Shown here one piece after another: positions 35,808 to 43,844 of a DNA stretch of 64,000 nt. Source of the stretch: SAR324 cluster bacterium. Lineage in GTDB: Bacteria; SAR324; NAC60-12. The notes under the pieces were generated by a model. The model did not search any database. It was given only the letters and a program-made list of their open reading frames with translations, and had not been told where the DNA came from. Every line of letters begins with the position of its first letter. Within the stretch, counting starts at the first letter, position 1. The DNA lies in NCBI GenBank assembly GCA_028281495.1, contig JANQJU010000036.1, forward strand, positions 1 to 64,000. The letters are read 5' to 3'. Made by a program: the position numbers and the translations under genes.

Positions 35808-37364
35808 ATGGGTTTATTCAGTGAAGCCGCACTCAAAGATATCGAAGTTGAAGAGAATCATCTCGAAAAGCGAACCATCTTGATCGTTGATGATGAAGCC
35901 TACAATCTCACCACCCTCGAAGACGCTCTCCATGACAATTACGATGTGCTTACCGCAGCGGATGGACAAGAAGCTTTGGAACTTCTCCAAAAAGACTCCG
36001 ACCCTACCCGAATTCATTTGATCATCAGCGATCAACGGATGCCCAACATGACTGGGGTAGAATTTCTTCGGAATAGTATCGAAATCATTCCACAAACCAT
36101 CCGCATCATCCTCACGGGCTTCACCGATGTTGAAGCAATTATGGATTCGATCAATCAGGCACAGATTTACAAATTCATCCTAAAGCCTTTTGACAAACAA
36201 GACATCTTGCTCACCATCAAACGAGGTCTGGAAGTTTATGACCTGGAAGAGAAAAACCGTAACTTGATGGAAGCACTCACATTTCTCAACGGTCGTTTTT
36301 TCAACCACATGCGAGGGATCCTTCAAGGAATCGCGGGTTCGACTGAATTGCTGCAACAAAACCCATCAGCTGCTTTGCCACCAGGGCATGCGCAGCTATT
36401 AAAAAATATGGGACAAAGCACCAACAACCTGATTCACTTGTTGAACAAAGCTTCCGATTTGTCTTTTGTCTACACGGGGAATCGACCTGCCCGAAAAGAG
36501 CAACTGGATATTGTGGCTTTGATCCAAGAGCAGGGAGAAAATTTTGTAGCAGATAAATCACCGGACGAGCTGACGATCATTTACGAATGGAGTCCTGATG
36601 TGGGAGATGGCCAAGGCCGTTACTATGTAGAAGCAGATCATGAATTGTTTTGCAAAGCGCTTTGGGAGCTTTTGGAAAACGCCTTCACGTATTCCAATAA
36701 GCCAACAAAAATTACTATTCGGACGTTCATTCAAAACAACCAACTTCGGATTCATGTTCAAGACCAAGGTATCGGCTTGGAAAATGAAGGGGGAGCATCG
36801 TTGATGATGCCCTTTGTTCGAGGAGAAAACAGTGACGATTATAAACCTTTTGGGTTTGGAATGGGGCTCGCTCAAGCCAAGGCTTACATTGAAGCTCAAG
36901 ACGGTGAACTGACGTTTTCACAAGAAAGCAGTGGCACGAGCGTTTCGCTTCACCTCCCTCTGCCTGTCTACGAGTCAGAGTCCGATCTCTACCTAGAAAA
37001 CCCATCTCAACGCATACTCATTTTTCAAGAAAATACGGAGGATTTGACCCTGTACCAGGAGGTGCTTGAATTTGAAGGCCACAATGTGTTGGCGTTAAAA
37101 AACATGGAAGGTGTGATGGAATCTGCTGCCGACTGGCAACCCAATTTAATTTTTCTAGACGCCCACCATCAATCGGAATCCACGGCACCTGCAATTGAGC
37201 AGCTTCGACAAATTCCTTCCCTAGCAACCACTCCGATCGTAGTTGTTGCTCCAGACCCCGAATTGAAAAACAGACAAACCTATCTCGAAAGCGGTGCCCA
37301 AGAGTATGTTTCTCAACCGATGGAATACGAACAGCTTATTATGTTGATCCATCAATTGACTTAG
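35808..37364 (+). CDS. Hybrid protein: receiver - histidine kinase core - receiver-like
   Basis: This soluble protein of 518 residues starts with a canonical receiver (about 20-140; phospho-acceptor D75 in IISDQRMPNM, Lys in FILKPF). A kinase core follows with a reduced H-box (FFNHMRGILQGIAG) and an HATPase domain with N-box ALWELLENAFTYS and glycine boxes DQGIGL and GFGMGLAQA. A C-terminal receiver-like domain (about 405-518) keeps D in IFLDAHH but has lost the N-terminal acidic pair. The first receiver is a close paralogue of the one at 31738-33369. The ATG has only a weak ribosome-binding site. The next gene follows after 32 bp. Confidence 0.88.
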   Translation: MGLFSEAALKDIEVEENHLEKRTILIVDDEAYNLTTLEDALHDNYDVLTAADGQEALELLQKDSDPTRIHLIISDQRMPNMTGVEFLRNSIEIIPQTIRIILTGFTDVEAIMDSINQAQIYKFILKPFDKQDILLTIKRGLEVYDLEEKNRNLMEALTFLNGRFFNHMRGILQGIAGSTELLQQNPSAALPPGHAQLLKNMGQSTNNLIHLLNKASDLSFVYTGNRPARKEQLDIVALIQEQGENFVADKSPDELTIIYEWSPDVGDGQGRYYVEADHELFCKALWELLENAFTYSNKPTKITIRTFIQNNQLRIHVQDQGIGLENEGGASLMMPFVRGENSDDYKPFGFGMGLAQAKAYIEAQDGELTFSQESSGTSVSLHLPLPVYESESDLYLENPSQRILIFQENTEDLTLYQEVLEFEGHNVLALKNMEGVMESAADWQPNLIFLDAHHQSESTAPAIEQLRQIPSLATTPIVVVAPDPELKNRQTYLESGAQEYVSQPMEYEQLIMLIHQLT

Positions 37365-37396
37365 ATGATTTAAACCGCATTTTTTAGCGTCACAAT

Positions 37397-38794
37397 ATGA
37401 AGTCATTATTCGTTGTAGGATGTAATCCTAAAGAGCAGTACCGCATCAAGTCCTTGCTATCCAAAAAATACTCAGTTGCCACAAACCCTTCTGTTCACAA
37501 CAGTGTCGGCATTGTTGCGAAAGAATCTTTCGACATGGTGCTCTATGACACCGACAATGTGGTGCCTCTTGAACTTTTTCTTAAAGAAATTCGTGCACAA
37601 GATGTAAAGACACCCGTTTCTGCTATTTCCGGAAAAATAGATCTACGGAAAATTCAAGGTTTACAGTCACAAGGCGTCGTTTCCATCATTAAGAAACCGT
37701 GCACAAAGGAAGGCCTGCTCCGCGGCATTCACAAAGGCTTTCTACGGCACGAACAGTTGCAGCGAGCCAATGAAAAAACAGCACCTCGCTATTCACTAAA
37801 CTCTTATGAAGCCGATATTCTGATCGGTCTGCGCAAACATGCAATCGTTTCTCAAATCAGTAAATTGGGAATGACATTGTTTTTGCCAGCCTCTTTGAGC
37901 AAGGGTTCTAAAATGTTGTTTAGTAACCCTGATCTTTACGAAATGGTCAACCTACCCTACGAAAGGCCCCCTCGGATAGAAATGTTGGTGGAATCCTGCA
38001 CCCCCTTGGCCGATTATCAATTCAGGGTCGATGTTAAATTTTCCGAAGTCTCTATTGATTTTCAAAATTACCTGTCCAAGTACATCGACGAAAATGCCGT
38101 GTCCGCCACTGTCCTCTCGGAGTCCAAGACCATTTTGATAGCCGATGTGGATGGCTTCACCCGTGATTTTTACAAAGCGGTATTAATCCCAAAGGGATAC
38201 CGACTCCTTTTTGCAACAAACGGCTTTTCAGTTTTAGACAAGCTGGAAGAGGAGCGGGTCGATATGCTAATTTTGGATCTGTTGCTTCCAAAACTCAGCG
38301 GACAAGAGGTGATCGCAATGATGCGGAAACGAAAAATCCAAATTCCGACGATTGTGGCAACCGGAGAAAACAATCCCAAAATAATTCAGGCGATGAGTAC
38401 ACAAGTCCAAGGCTATTTACTCAAACCATTCATTGGGGCCGTTTTGAATAAGCGGATCGCCTCGATTTTTGAAAGTTGGCAAGCTTCTACAAAAGAGAAA
38501 GAAGCGGCAGATACTCACATCACTGTTCATTTAGAAACCAATTTGGTAGTGGCTTTCCGGGATCACGTTCAACTCATTAGTATTTCTGAACTGGGTTTGG
38601 AGTTTACAAGAGGCGAACCGATTGCTCCTGGCACTACAATTTTTTTAAAAACCGATGCCATTTTGATCCAAGGTCAAGAAGAGGGTCCTAAGATTCGGTC
38701 CTTCGAACTCCAGGTTTCCCGCTGCGAATATCAAAAAAACGGTCAGGTTTTTTTAGTCCATGCTGCTTTCCTTACGGATGAACCGGCAATGTAA
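37397..38794 (+). CDS. Double-receiver protein with possible PilZ-like segments
   Basis: This 465-residue protein begins with a receiver-like domain (about 1-118) that lacks the acidic pair but keeps Asp in VLYDTDNV and Lys in IIKKPC. A beta-rich stretch (about 130-235) follows, then a canonical receiver (about 245-360; ILIADVDGF, LILDLLLPKLSG, VATGE, LLKPF). The C-terminal beta-rich segment (about 375-465; VQLISISELGLEF) resembles PilZ barrels, but the c-di-GMP-binding RxxxR motif is not evident in either beta segment, so the PilZ link is tentative. It is 32 bp downstream of the hybrid kinase and probably co-expressed. Confidence 0.75.
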   Translation: MKSLFVVGCNPKEQYRIKSLLSKKYSVATNPSVHNSVGIVAKESFDMVLYDTDNVVPLELFLKEIRAQDVKTPVSAISGKIDLRKIQGLQSQGVVSIIKKPCTKEGLLRGIHKGFLRHEQLQRANEKTAPRYSLNSYEADILIGLRKHAIVSQISKLGMTLFLPASLSKGSKMLFSNPDLYEMVNLPYERPPRIEMLVESCTPLADYQFRVDVKFSEVSIDFQNYLSKYIDENAVSATVLSESKTILIADVDGFTRDFYKAVLIPKGYRLLFATNGFSVLDKLEEERVDMLILDLLLPKLSGQEVIAMMRKRKIQIPTIVATGENNPKIIQAMSTQVQGYLLKPFIGAVLNKRIASIFESWQASTKEKEAADTHITVHLETNLVVAFRDHVQLISISELGLEFTRGEPIAPGTTIFLKTDAILIQGQEEGPKIRSFELQVSRCEYQKNGQVFLVHAAFLTDEPAM

Positions 38795-38822
38795 ATGGCT
38801 CTGGTTCATCCAATTTACATTG
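38787..38822. repeat. Inverted repeat spanning a stop codon and the next Shine-Dalgarno
   Basis: CAATGTAAAT at 38787-38796 pairs perfectly with ATTTACATTG at 38813-38822. The left arm contains the TAA of the double-receiver gene and the right arm runs into GGAG (38822-38825), the ribosome-binding site of the next small gene. It has no T-run, so it could tune translation of the small gene or act as a weak attenuator. Confidence 0.5.
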
Positions 38823-38829
38823 GAGACTC

Positions 38830-39087
38830 ATGTCAAAAACAACAAAATTTTTCGCTGGCCTCTTCCACAAAAATTTCCATCCTGAAAACTTTGGCTTTCA
38901 ATTAGTCCACCCTCCTATTTTCAAGGGCGAAAAGCGTTACAACTTCGAAGACTTCGTGATTTTGAAACAAGACAAAGGCAAGTGGTTGATCACTAAACGT
39001 GACCAAATCAATTCACCGCTGTTTCAAGGGGAAATTAATGGAGATGAAGAAGGAGAACGGATTTTGAAGGAATTGAATATTCTTTAA
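38830..39087 (+). CDS. Small hypothetical protein
   Basis: This 85-residue soluble protein is of unknown family. It is basic and aromatic with an acidic end, and contains alternating strand-like segments (FEDFVILKQDKGKWLITKR). There is no signal peptide. GGAG four bases before the ATG supports translation. It is last in the signalling run and converges with queA. Confidence 0.5.
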   Translation: MSKTTKFFAGLFHKNFHPENFGFQLVHPPIFKGEKRYNFEDFVILKQDKGKWLITKRDQINSPLFQGEINGDEEGERILKELNIL

Positions 39088-39114
39088 TACATCATTCTTT
39101 AAACGATTTCGGCC

Positions 39115-40182
39115 TCAAAGAATCAGCATGCAATCGCCATAACTGAAAAATCGATATTCTTGCAAAATAGCTTCCCGATAAGCCCGCATTAGTTTTTCAC
39201 GCCCATACAATGCAGAAACCAGCAATAGCAGCGTCGAGCTAGGCAAATGGAAGTTGGTTAATAGACCTGAGACCCATTTGAATTGATAGGGTGGATAAAT
39301 ATAAATGTCGGTCCATCCAGAGACTGGATCGGAAGAGGGCTTCGAAATTGAAGATTGAGCCAATGTTTCTAAAACCCGAACCGATGTGGTTCCCACTGCA
39401 ACGACAGGTTTCTTATCTTGTAGAGCACGGTGCAAACGTTCAACCGAATCCGGTGCAACTTCAAAGTACTCCGAATGCATTGCGTGTCGCCGGACATCAT
39501 CATGCCGAATGGGAGTGAAAGTTCCCAAACCAACATGCAGCGTCACCTCGATCAAAAGGAGCCCTTTTGCATGGAGCTGATCTAAAACAGCGGGTGTAAA
39601 ATGCAATCCAGCGGTGGGTGCTGCAATCGCACCGGAATTTTGTGCAAAGCAAGTTTGGTAGCGTTCCCGATCATTCTGATGTTGGGATTCGGGCGCATTG
39701 GATCGATCAATATAAGGTGGAAGCGGAACTAAGGCCGACTTATCAAGACGCTCTAAAAGCCGTTCAGGCTCTCGAAACTTCAGCATCCAATGACCGTTGG
39801 ACAGTCTTTCTACCGCAGTTGCTTCAATGTCCCCTTCTCCGAACACAAGCCGTTCCCCTAGCTTGATTCGTTTTGCACGTCTGACCAGTGCTTCCCAGCA
39901 ACCCAGTTCCTCTTGCCTCACCAATAATGCTTCAATGGTTCCACCGGTCGGGCGCGTTCCCAAGAGCCTTGCAGGTACCACTTTAGTATTGTTGATCACC
40001 AAGACCGCTTCCTGAGGCAGCCGATCCACAATGTCATAAAAGTGGGCGTGTTCGATTCGATCATTGTAACGAGACAAGCACATCATGCGAGAATGATCAC
40101 GCTGCGCCACTGGATTTTGAGCTATCAACTGTTGCGGCAGATCAAAATCGTAAGCACTCAGATTCCAGTCTTCGGTTGTCAT
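39115..40182 (-). CDS. queA: S-adenosylmethionine:tRNA ribosyltransferase-isomerase
   Basis: QueA transfers and rearranges the ribosyl group of SAM onto 7-aminomethyl-deazaguanine at tRNA position 34, in queuosine synthesis. The protein is 355 residues, as in E. coli (356). Family signatures are the start LSAYDFDLPQQLIAQNP, the central GAIAAPTAGLHFT, the TLHVGLGTFTPIR segment and the C-terminal TNFHLPSSTLLLLVSA. I chose the ATG at 40182, which gives the normal family N-terminus; the frame is open further to 40257. It follows hemH by 20 bp and may share its transcript. Confidence 0.96.
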   Translation of the reverse strand: MTTEDWNLSAYDFDLPQQLIAQNPVAQRDHSRMMCLSRYNDRIEHAHFYDIVDRLPQEAVLVINNTKVVPARLLGTRPTGGTIEALLVRQEELGCWEALVRRAKRIKLGERLVFGEGDIEATAVERLSNGHWMLKFREPERLLERLDKSALVPLPPYIDRSNAPESQHQNDRERYQTCFAQNSGAIAAPTAGLHFTPAVLDQLHAKGLLLIEVTLHVGLGTFTPIRHDDVRRHAMHSEYFEVAPDSVERLHRALQDKKPVVAVGTTSVRVLETLAQSSISKPSSDPVSGWTDIYIYPPYQFKWVSGLLTNFHLPSSTLLLLVSALYGREKLMRAYREAILQEYRFFSYGDCMLIL

Positions 40183-40202
40183 AAAAGCCAATCGGTAAGA
40201 AA

Positions 40203-41312
40203 TTAAGCAATAGCAAACATGAGAGAGGCAATAAAACTCAAGCACCAAAAATACCAAATCCAGCGATCATATCGGGCATATTGTTGGCTCGGTGGCAAAA
40301 GAGGAAAGCGAACCTCCAACCCTTGGGCTTCTTGCGTCCAATAATAAGTGGTTTCTGCCAATAGTTCGATGAATTTGGGGTGGGTTTCAATAGGATCAAT
40401 TCGGCAAGGTTTCAGGCCACACGAACGAGCCAATTCGAAGTAAGTATGGTCCACTTCAACTAGGGTTTCTAGATGATCATTCACAAAGCTGATGGCCACA
40501 AAGAGCAAATTCTCCACCCCTTTGCCTTCCAACTCGGTAATGAAATCGTCAGTGTATGGTTTCAGCCATTCGGCCGGCCCGACTCGACTCTGAAAGGTCA
40601 GATGGAAATTCCACTTAGGGAAACGTTTTCGTAATTCTTCCATTGTCGCTTGTAATTCAACCCAATATGGATCGCCATTGTCCACATACTTGCGGGGTAA
40701 ACCGTGGGCGGAACATTGAATCAACGTGTTTTCTGGAGAAAGCTGAAACTTGGCAAACCCTTTTTCTAAGAGATCCGCCAAAGTGTCTACATACAAGGGA
40801 TGATTGGGATAGGAGCGTACGGCTTTCATTCGTCCTGAATACCCAGCTTGATTCAGTACAGCAACGAATTGTTCAAAGGAAGATCCTGTAGTCGCCCAAG
40901 AAAAATGAGGGTACATCGGAATTAGAAACAAATCCTCAATTTTGTCAGCAACGATTTGCTCCGCAACTTCCTTCGCATTTCCAGGAAGATATCGATGTGC
41001 CGTATAGGTGTGCAAATCCAACCCTTTTTCTTGGAGTGCCTTTTCCATCAGCACCCGCTGGCTCTCGGTGGCTTCTACAATCGGTGATTTTCCCCCCATC
41101 CGATCATACTCCTCTCGAACGTTGATCGAGCGCTTTTTAGCAATTTTCCGAGTCAACCAATCTTGAATCCTCAAGGGGAACGGGAGTTGGATTGTATTGG
41201 GGTCACGTAAGATTTCGAACAAAAATTCCTCCACTTCATCCAGATTGCGTGGTCCACCAAAATTCAACAATACAACTCCACGTTTCGGAGGGATTTGTGC
41301 TTGTTCCTTCAT
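40203..41312 (-). CDS. hemH: Ferrochelatase
   Basis: This 369-residue enzyme inserts Fe2+ into protoporphyrin IX, the last step of haem synthesis. Signatures include the N-terminal VVLLNFGGP, the YPHFSWATTG segment, the catalytic His in CSAHGLP and the Glu in SFVNDHLETLVEVD. The C-terminus carries a hydrophobic segment (about 350-369) that probably anchors it to the inner membrane, as seen in some bacterial and eukaryotic homologues. It starts 92 bp after the stop of the upstream lipoprotein gene and reads into queA. Confidence 0.96.
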   Translation of the reverse strand: MKEQAQIPPKRGVVLLNFGGPRNLDEVEEFLFEILRDPNTIQLPFPLRIQDWLTRKIAKKRSINVREEYDRMGGKSPIVEATESQRVLMEKALQEKGLDLHTYTAHRYLPGNAKEVAEQIVADKIEDLFLIPMYPHFSWATTGSSFEQFVAVLNQAGYSGRMKAVRSYPNHPLYVDTLADLLEKGFAKFQLSPENTLIQCSAHGLPRKYVDNGDPYWVELQATMEELRKRFPKWNFHLTFQSRVGPAEWLKPYTDDFITELEGKGVENLLFVAISFVNDHLETLVEVDHTYFELARSCGLKPCRIDPIETHPKFIELLAETTYYWTQEAQGLEVRFPLLPPSQQYARYDRWIWYFWCLSFIASLMFAIA

Positions 41313-41404
41313 GATACTCCTTTTATGTCATCCATTTCTGTAAAGTCTGGGAAAATCGATCAAACTGAGTTAGCTCCCCAGTCTTTCCAGACATAACTTA
41401 TCGC

Positions 41405-42817
41405 TTAAGGGCAAGTTGAAACTGATGGATCGGGGGGAATCACGGTAGGGTCGCAGGTTTCCTCTGAATCGTTGAACACGCCTGAGGCTCCTTCGGTCGC
41501 TGCCATTAGAATCTGTGGAATCAAGGAAAGTACGTTTGGATAGAGCGTCGAAGCGTCTACAAGGCTGGGCAAAGAAATCTGTTCACCCGTCTCAGTGAGA
41601 ATGGAGTTCAACGTGCTTTCCTGCAACACAGTTCCTCCGCTTAGCAAGGTAAAATGCTCATCTGACCCGAGCGACTGACCAAGAGCTTCAGCCACGCTCT
41701 CGGTTGAGTTATCTAAAGTTGGAAAAAGTGACGCTGCTATGCTCAAGCTGTTACTCACTGCACTGAGGAATTGTTCCAGCTCCATTTCGGTGTTGGCTTG
41801 AGAAGCCATCATCCGAGCCTGCACATGAGTAAAAAATCGAACGGCGCTGGATTCAACGATCCCAGTTGATCGAAAGGCCTCTACAAATGCTTGAATTCTC
41901 TGCCTTTGTTCATCAGATAGAGTGCGCAAAACTTCCACAATCTGCGAACCTGAAAGACCAATTTGAATCATTTCACCTGCAATACGGGCTTGGAATTCAG
42001 ATTTATTGAACATGTCGAAGGTAGTGGATCCATTTGGGAAAAACGGAAAATCGAGAGTGGGTCTAGACACTCGAAACGCATCGTCGTTTGCACTTACCGT
42101 ATCCCAACTCAACAGCATTTGCAGGTAGATGTCCGGTAGGTCTAAATCGTACGTATAGGATACAAAGGCATACTGGCTAAACGGAATAACAGAACCATTC
42201 AATTGATCCATTAGCTGTCGACCGACGGCATTCAACTGTGTTGCATTCAAGTCGGTTAGATCGAAATTTTGTAGATGGGCAGTTATAGAAAGGTTGCTGA
42301 CCGAATCGGCTGTGTCAATTTCCGTGATGATGGTCTCAATTAAACCTTGGGGAGCAGTTGCCGCAGTTGCCGCATGTCCAATGGGATTCAGATTGGCAAC
42401 AATCTCTGATTCGTTTTCTGGAATGGAAGGAAGTAAAATACTTAATGGAGGGTCGGTATCAGCCAGCAGTATCGCAGGCGGTGTTGGTTCCGTAACCAAA
42501 TGGTTCGACAAATCCAAGATACTCTGAGTACTGGTATTGGTATCCGTAGCCACACGAATCAACTGTCCTGAAGCATCCCACCACCATAAGTTAAATCCTG
42601 AGGTATTGGAACCCGTCGCGACCGAAGTACGTATGGTCCCGACAGTATCAATGGTCGATTCAGGCGTCTCCGTATTGTTGCTTGAAGAGCCACTCCCCCC
42701 CCCACTAGAACACCCGCCAAGACCAAGAATAAGACAAAAAACGAAAATCAAGGCGAAGCCAATAGAGGCATGATACTTCTCTTGCAAGTACCGAAAATCC
42801 GTGAAATGCTGCGTCAT
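41405..42817 (-). CDS. Large lipoprotein of unknown function
   Basis: This 470-residue protein has a type II signal peptide with lipobox LGGC, followed by a Gly/Ser linker of about 12 residues and a Thr/Ser/Asn-rich body. It is mostly predicted helical in its second half (EQFLSAVSNSLSIAASLF). No family is recognised. The ATG at 42817 has GGAG upstream and gives a sensible signal; an earlier ATG at 42850 lies almost against the start of the divergent receiver gene and has no ribosome-binding site. Cys residues at the very end (EETCDPTVIPPDPSVSTCP) could form a disulfide. Confidence 0.65.
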   Translation of the reverse strand: MTQHFTDFRYLQEKYHASIGFALIFVFCLILGLGGCSSGGGSGSSSNNTETPESTIDTVGTIRTSVATGSNTSGFNLWWWDASGQLIRVATDTNTSTQSILDLSNHLVTEPTPPAILLADTDPPLSILLPSIPENESEIVANLNPIGHAATAATAPQGLIETIITEIDTADSVSNLSITAHLQNFDLTDLNATQLNAVGRQLMDQLNGSVIPFSQYAFVSYTYDLDLPDIYLQMLLSWDTVSANDDAFRVSRPTLDFPFFPNGSTTFDMFNKSEFQARIAGEMIQIGLSGSQIVEVLRTLSDEQRQRIQAFVEAFRSTGIVESSAVRFFTHVQARMMASQANTEMELEQFLSAVSNSLSIAASLFPTLDNSTESVAEALGQSLGSDEHFTLLSGGTVLQESTLNSILTETGEQISLPSLVDASTLYPNVLSLIPQILMAATEGASGVFNDSEETCDPTVIPPDPSVSTCP

Positions 42818-42870
42818 TTGTGACAACTCCGTAAGGCGTGAACTCAACATTTTTGGAGTAAGGGAGCAAA

Positions 42871-43272
42871 ATGGCCAAAGTGCTGTATGTAGATCATGAC
42901 GTTTCTCGTGCGATGGAAACTAGGAAGCTATTGGGAAGCGTTTTTGATATCGATGTCGCGTTCAACGGATGGGAGGGTTTAGGATCGGCTTTGATGTATA
43001 ATCCGGATGCCGTTATCCTCAATCTTTCTACCACTATCATCGAAGGGCTTGAAGTATTGCGGTTGATCCGCACGGAAGAGAAATTATTTCATTTGCCCAT
43101 TTTATGCTTCAGCGAACCTCACAATGAGTTGTTTGAGCAGTTGGCAATGGAACGAAGCTGTCACACGACGCTGCAATATCCATTTGATCGAGGCCATTTG
43201 ATCCAGCTCGTCAATCAAGCGATCACTGTAAGTCAGGCCAAAAAGGCACAATTGGAAGCCCACCCCGAATAA
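42871..43272 (+). CDS. Degenerate receiver-domain protein
   Basis: This 133-residue single receiver domain has an N-terminal acidic pair partly kept (VLYVDHD). The phospho-acceptor position is N51 (VILNLSTT) and the conserved Lys is replaced by Tyr (LQYPF). It cannot be phosphorylated in the usual way, so it is probably a constitutive or protein-interaction pseudo-receiver. GGAG precedes the ATG by 4 bases. It is divergent from the lipoprotein gene and is not next to a kinase. Confidence 0.7.
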   Translation: MAKVLYVDHDVSRAMETRKLLGSVFDIDVAFNGWEGLGSALMYNPDAVILNLSTTIIEGLEVLRLIRTEEKLFHLPILCFSEPHNELFEQLAMERSCHTTLQYPFDRGHLIQLVNQAITVSQAKKAQLEAHPE

Positions 43273-43286
43273 TCTATTCTCCCAAT

Positions 43287-43838
43287 CTACACATCCCTTC
43301 TTTGCACTTTGTTAGTAATATCTCTGGCTGCGAGAAGCCGCTCATCTTCGGTTAGCGGTAGCGCTCGACTCAACTGATCCAGCAATGTCTGTTTCATCTC
43401 GGTTTGATTGCTTTCCAAAGCCGTTTCCATCCACTGCAAGGCCTCGTCTAACTTCCCTCGGTTTCGATTGAGTTCGGCCCACCATCGTTCATAAATGTGA
43501 TGATCGATTTGATCCTCTACCGCTTCCGCAGCCCGCACAGTTTGATGGCCTAAGAATTGGATGTGGAGCAACCCTTCACCAACAGGCTGAGGCAACTGAT
43601 CGGTAATTTGATCACAAAAAGCCTCCATCTTATTTTGCACTTTTTTCAAAAAACCTATTCGTTTTTCACGCCGCTGAAATCGCTGTGACTTCACTCGATT
43701 GAGACGGCGATACTGTTTATTGAGCTGGTCGTTTGTCCAACGTTCGAGACCTTTGATTCCACGTGATTGCCATTGGAACATTTCATCGAGATTGACTTCC
43801 GCCTGTTGACGGATTTGTTGTTTGGTTGCTGCATCCAT
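43287..43838 (-). CDS. Hypothetical helical protein behind ileS
   Basis: This 183-residue soluble protein is not recognised. It is strongly basic in the first 70 residues (LNKQYRRLNRVKSQRFQRR), which could bind nucleic acid, and predicted helical throughout, with an acidic C-terminal third. It starts 6 bp after the ileS stop, so it belongs to the ileS transcript and may be linked to translation or tRNA handling; this is inferred from context only. Confidence 0.55.
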   Translation of the reverse strand: MDAATKQQIRQQAEVNLDEMFQWQSRGIKGLERWTNDQLNKQYRRLNRVKSQRFQRREKRIGFLKKVQNKMEAFCDQITDQLPQPVGEGLLHIQFLGHQTVRAAEAVEDQIDHHIYERWWAELNRNRGKLDEALQWMETALESNQTEMKQTLLDQLSRALPLTEDERLLAARDITNKVQRRDV

Positions 43839-43844
43839 ATCGGT

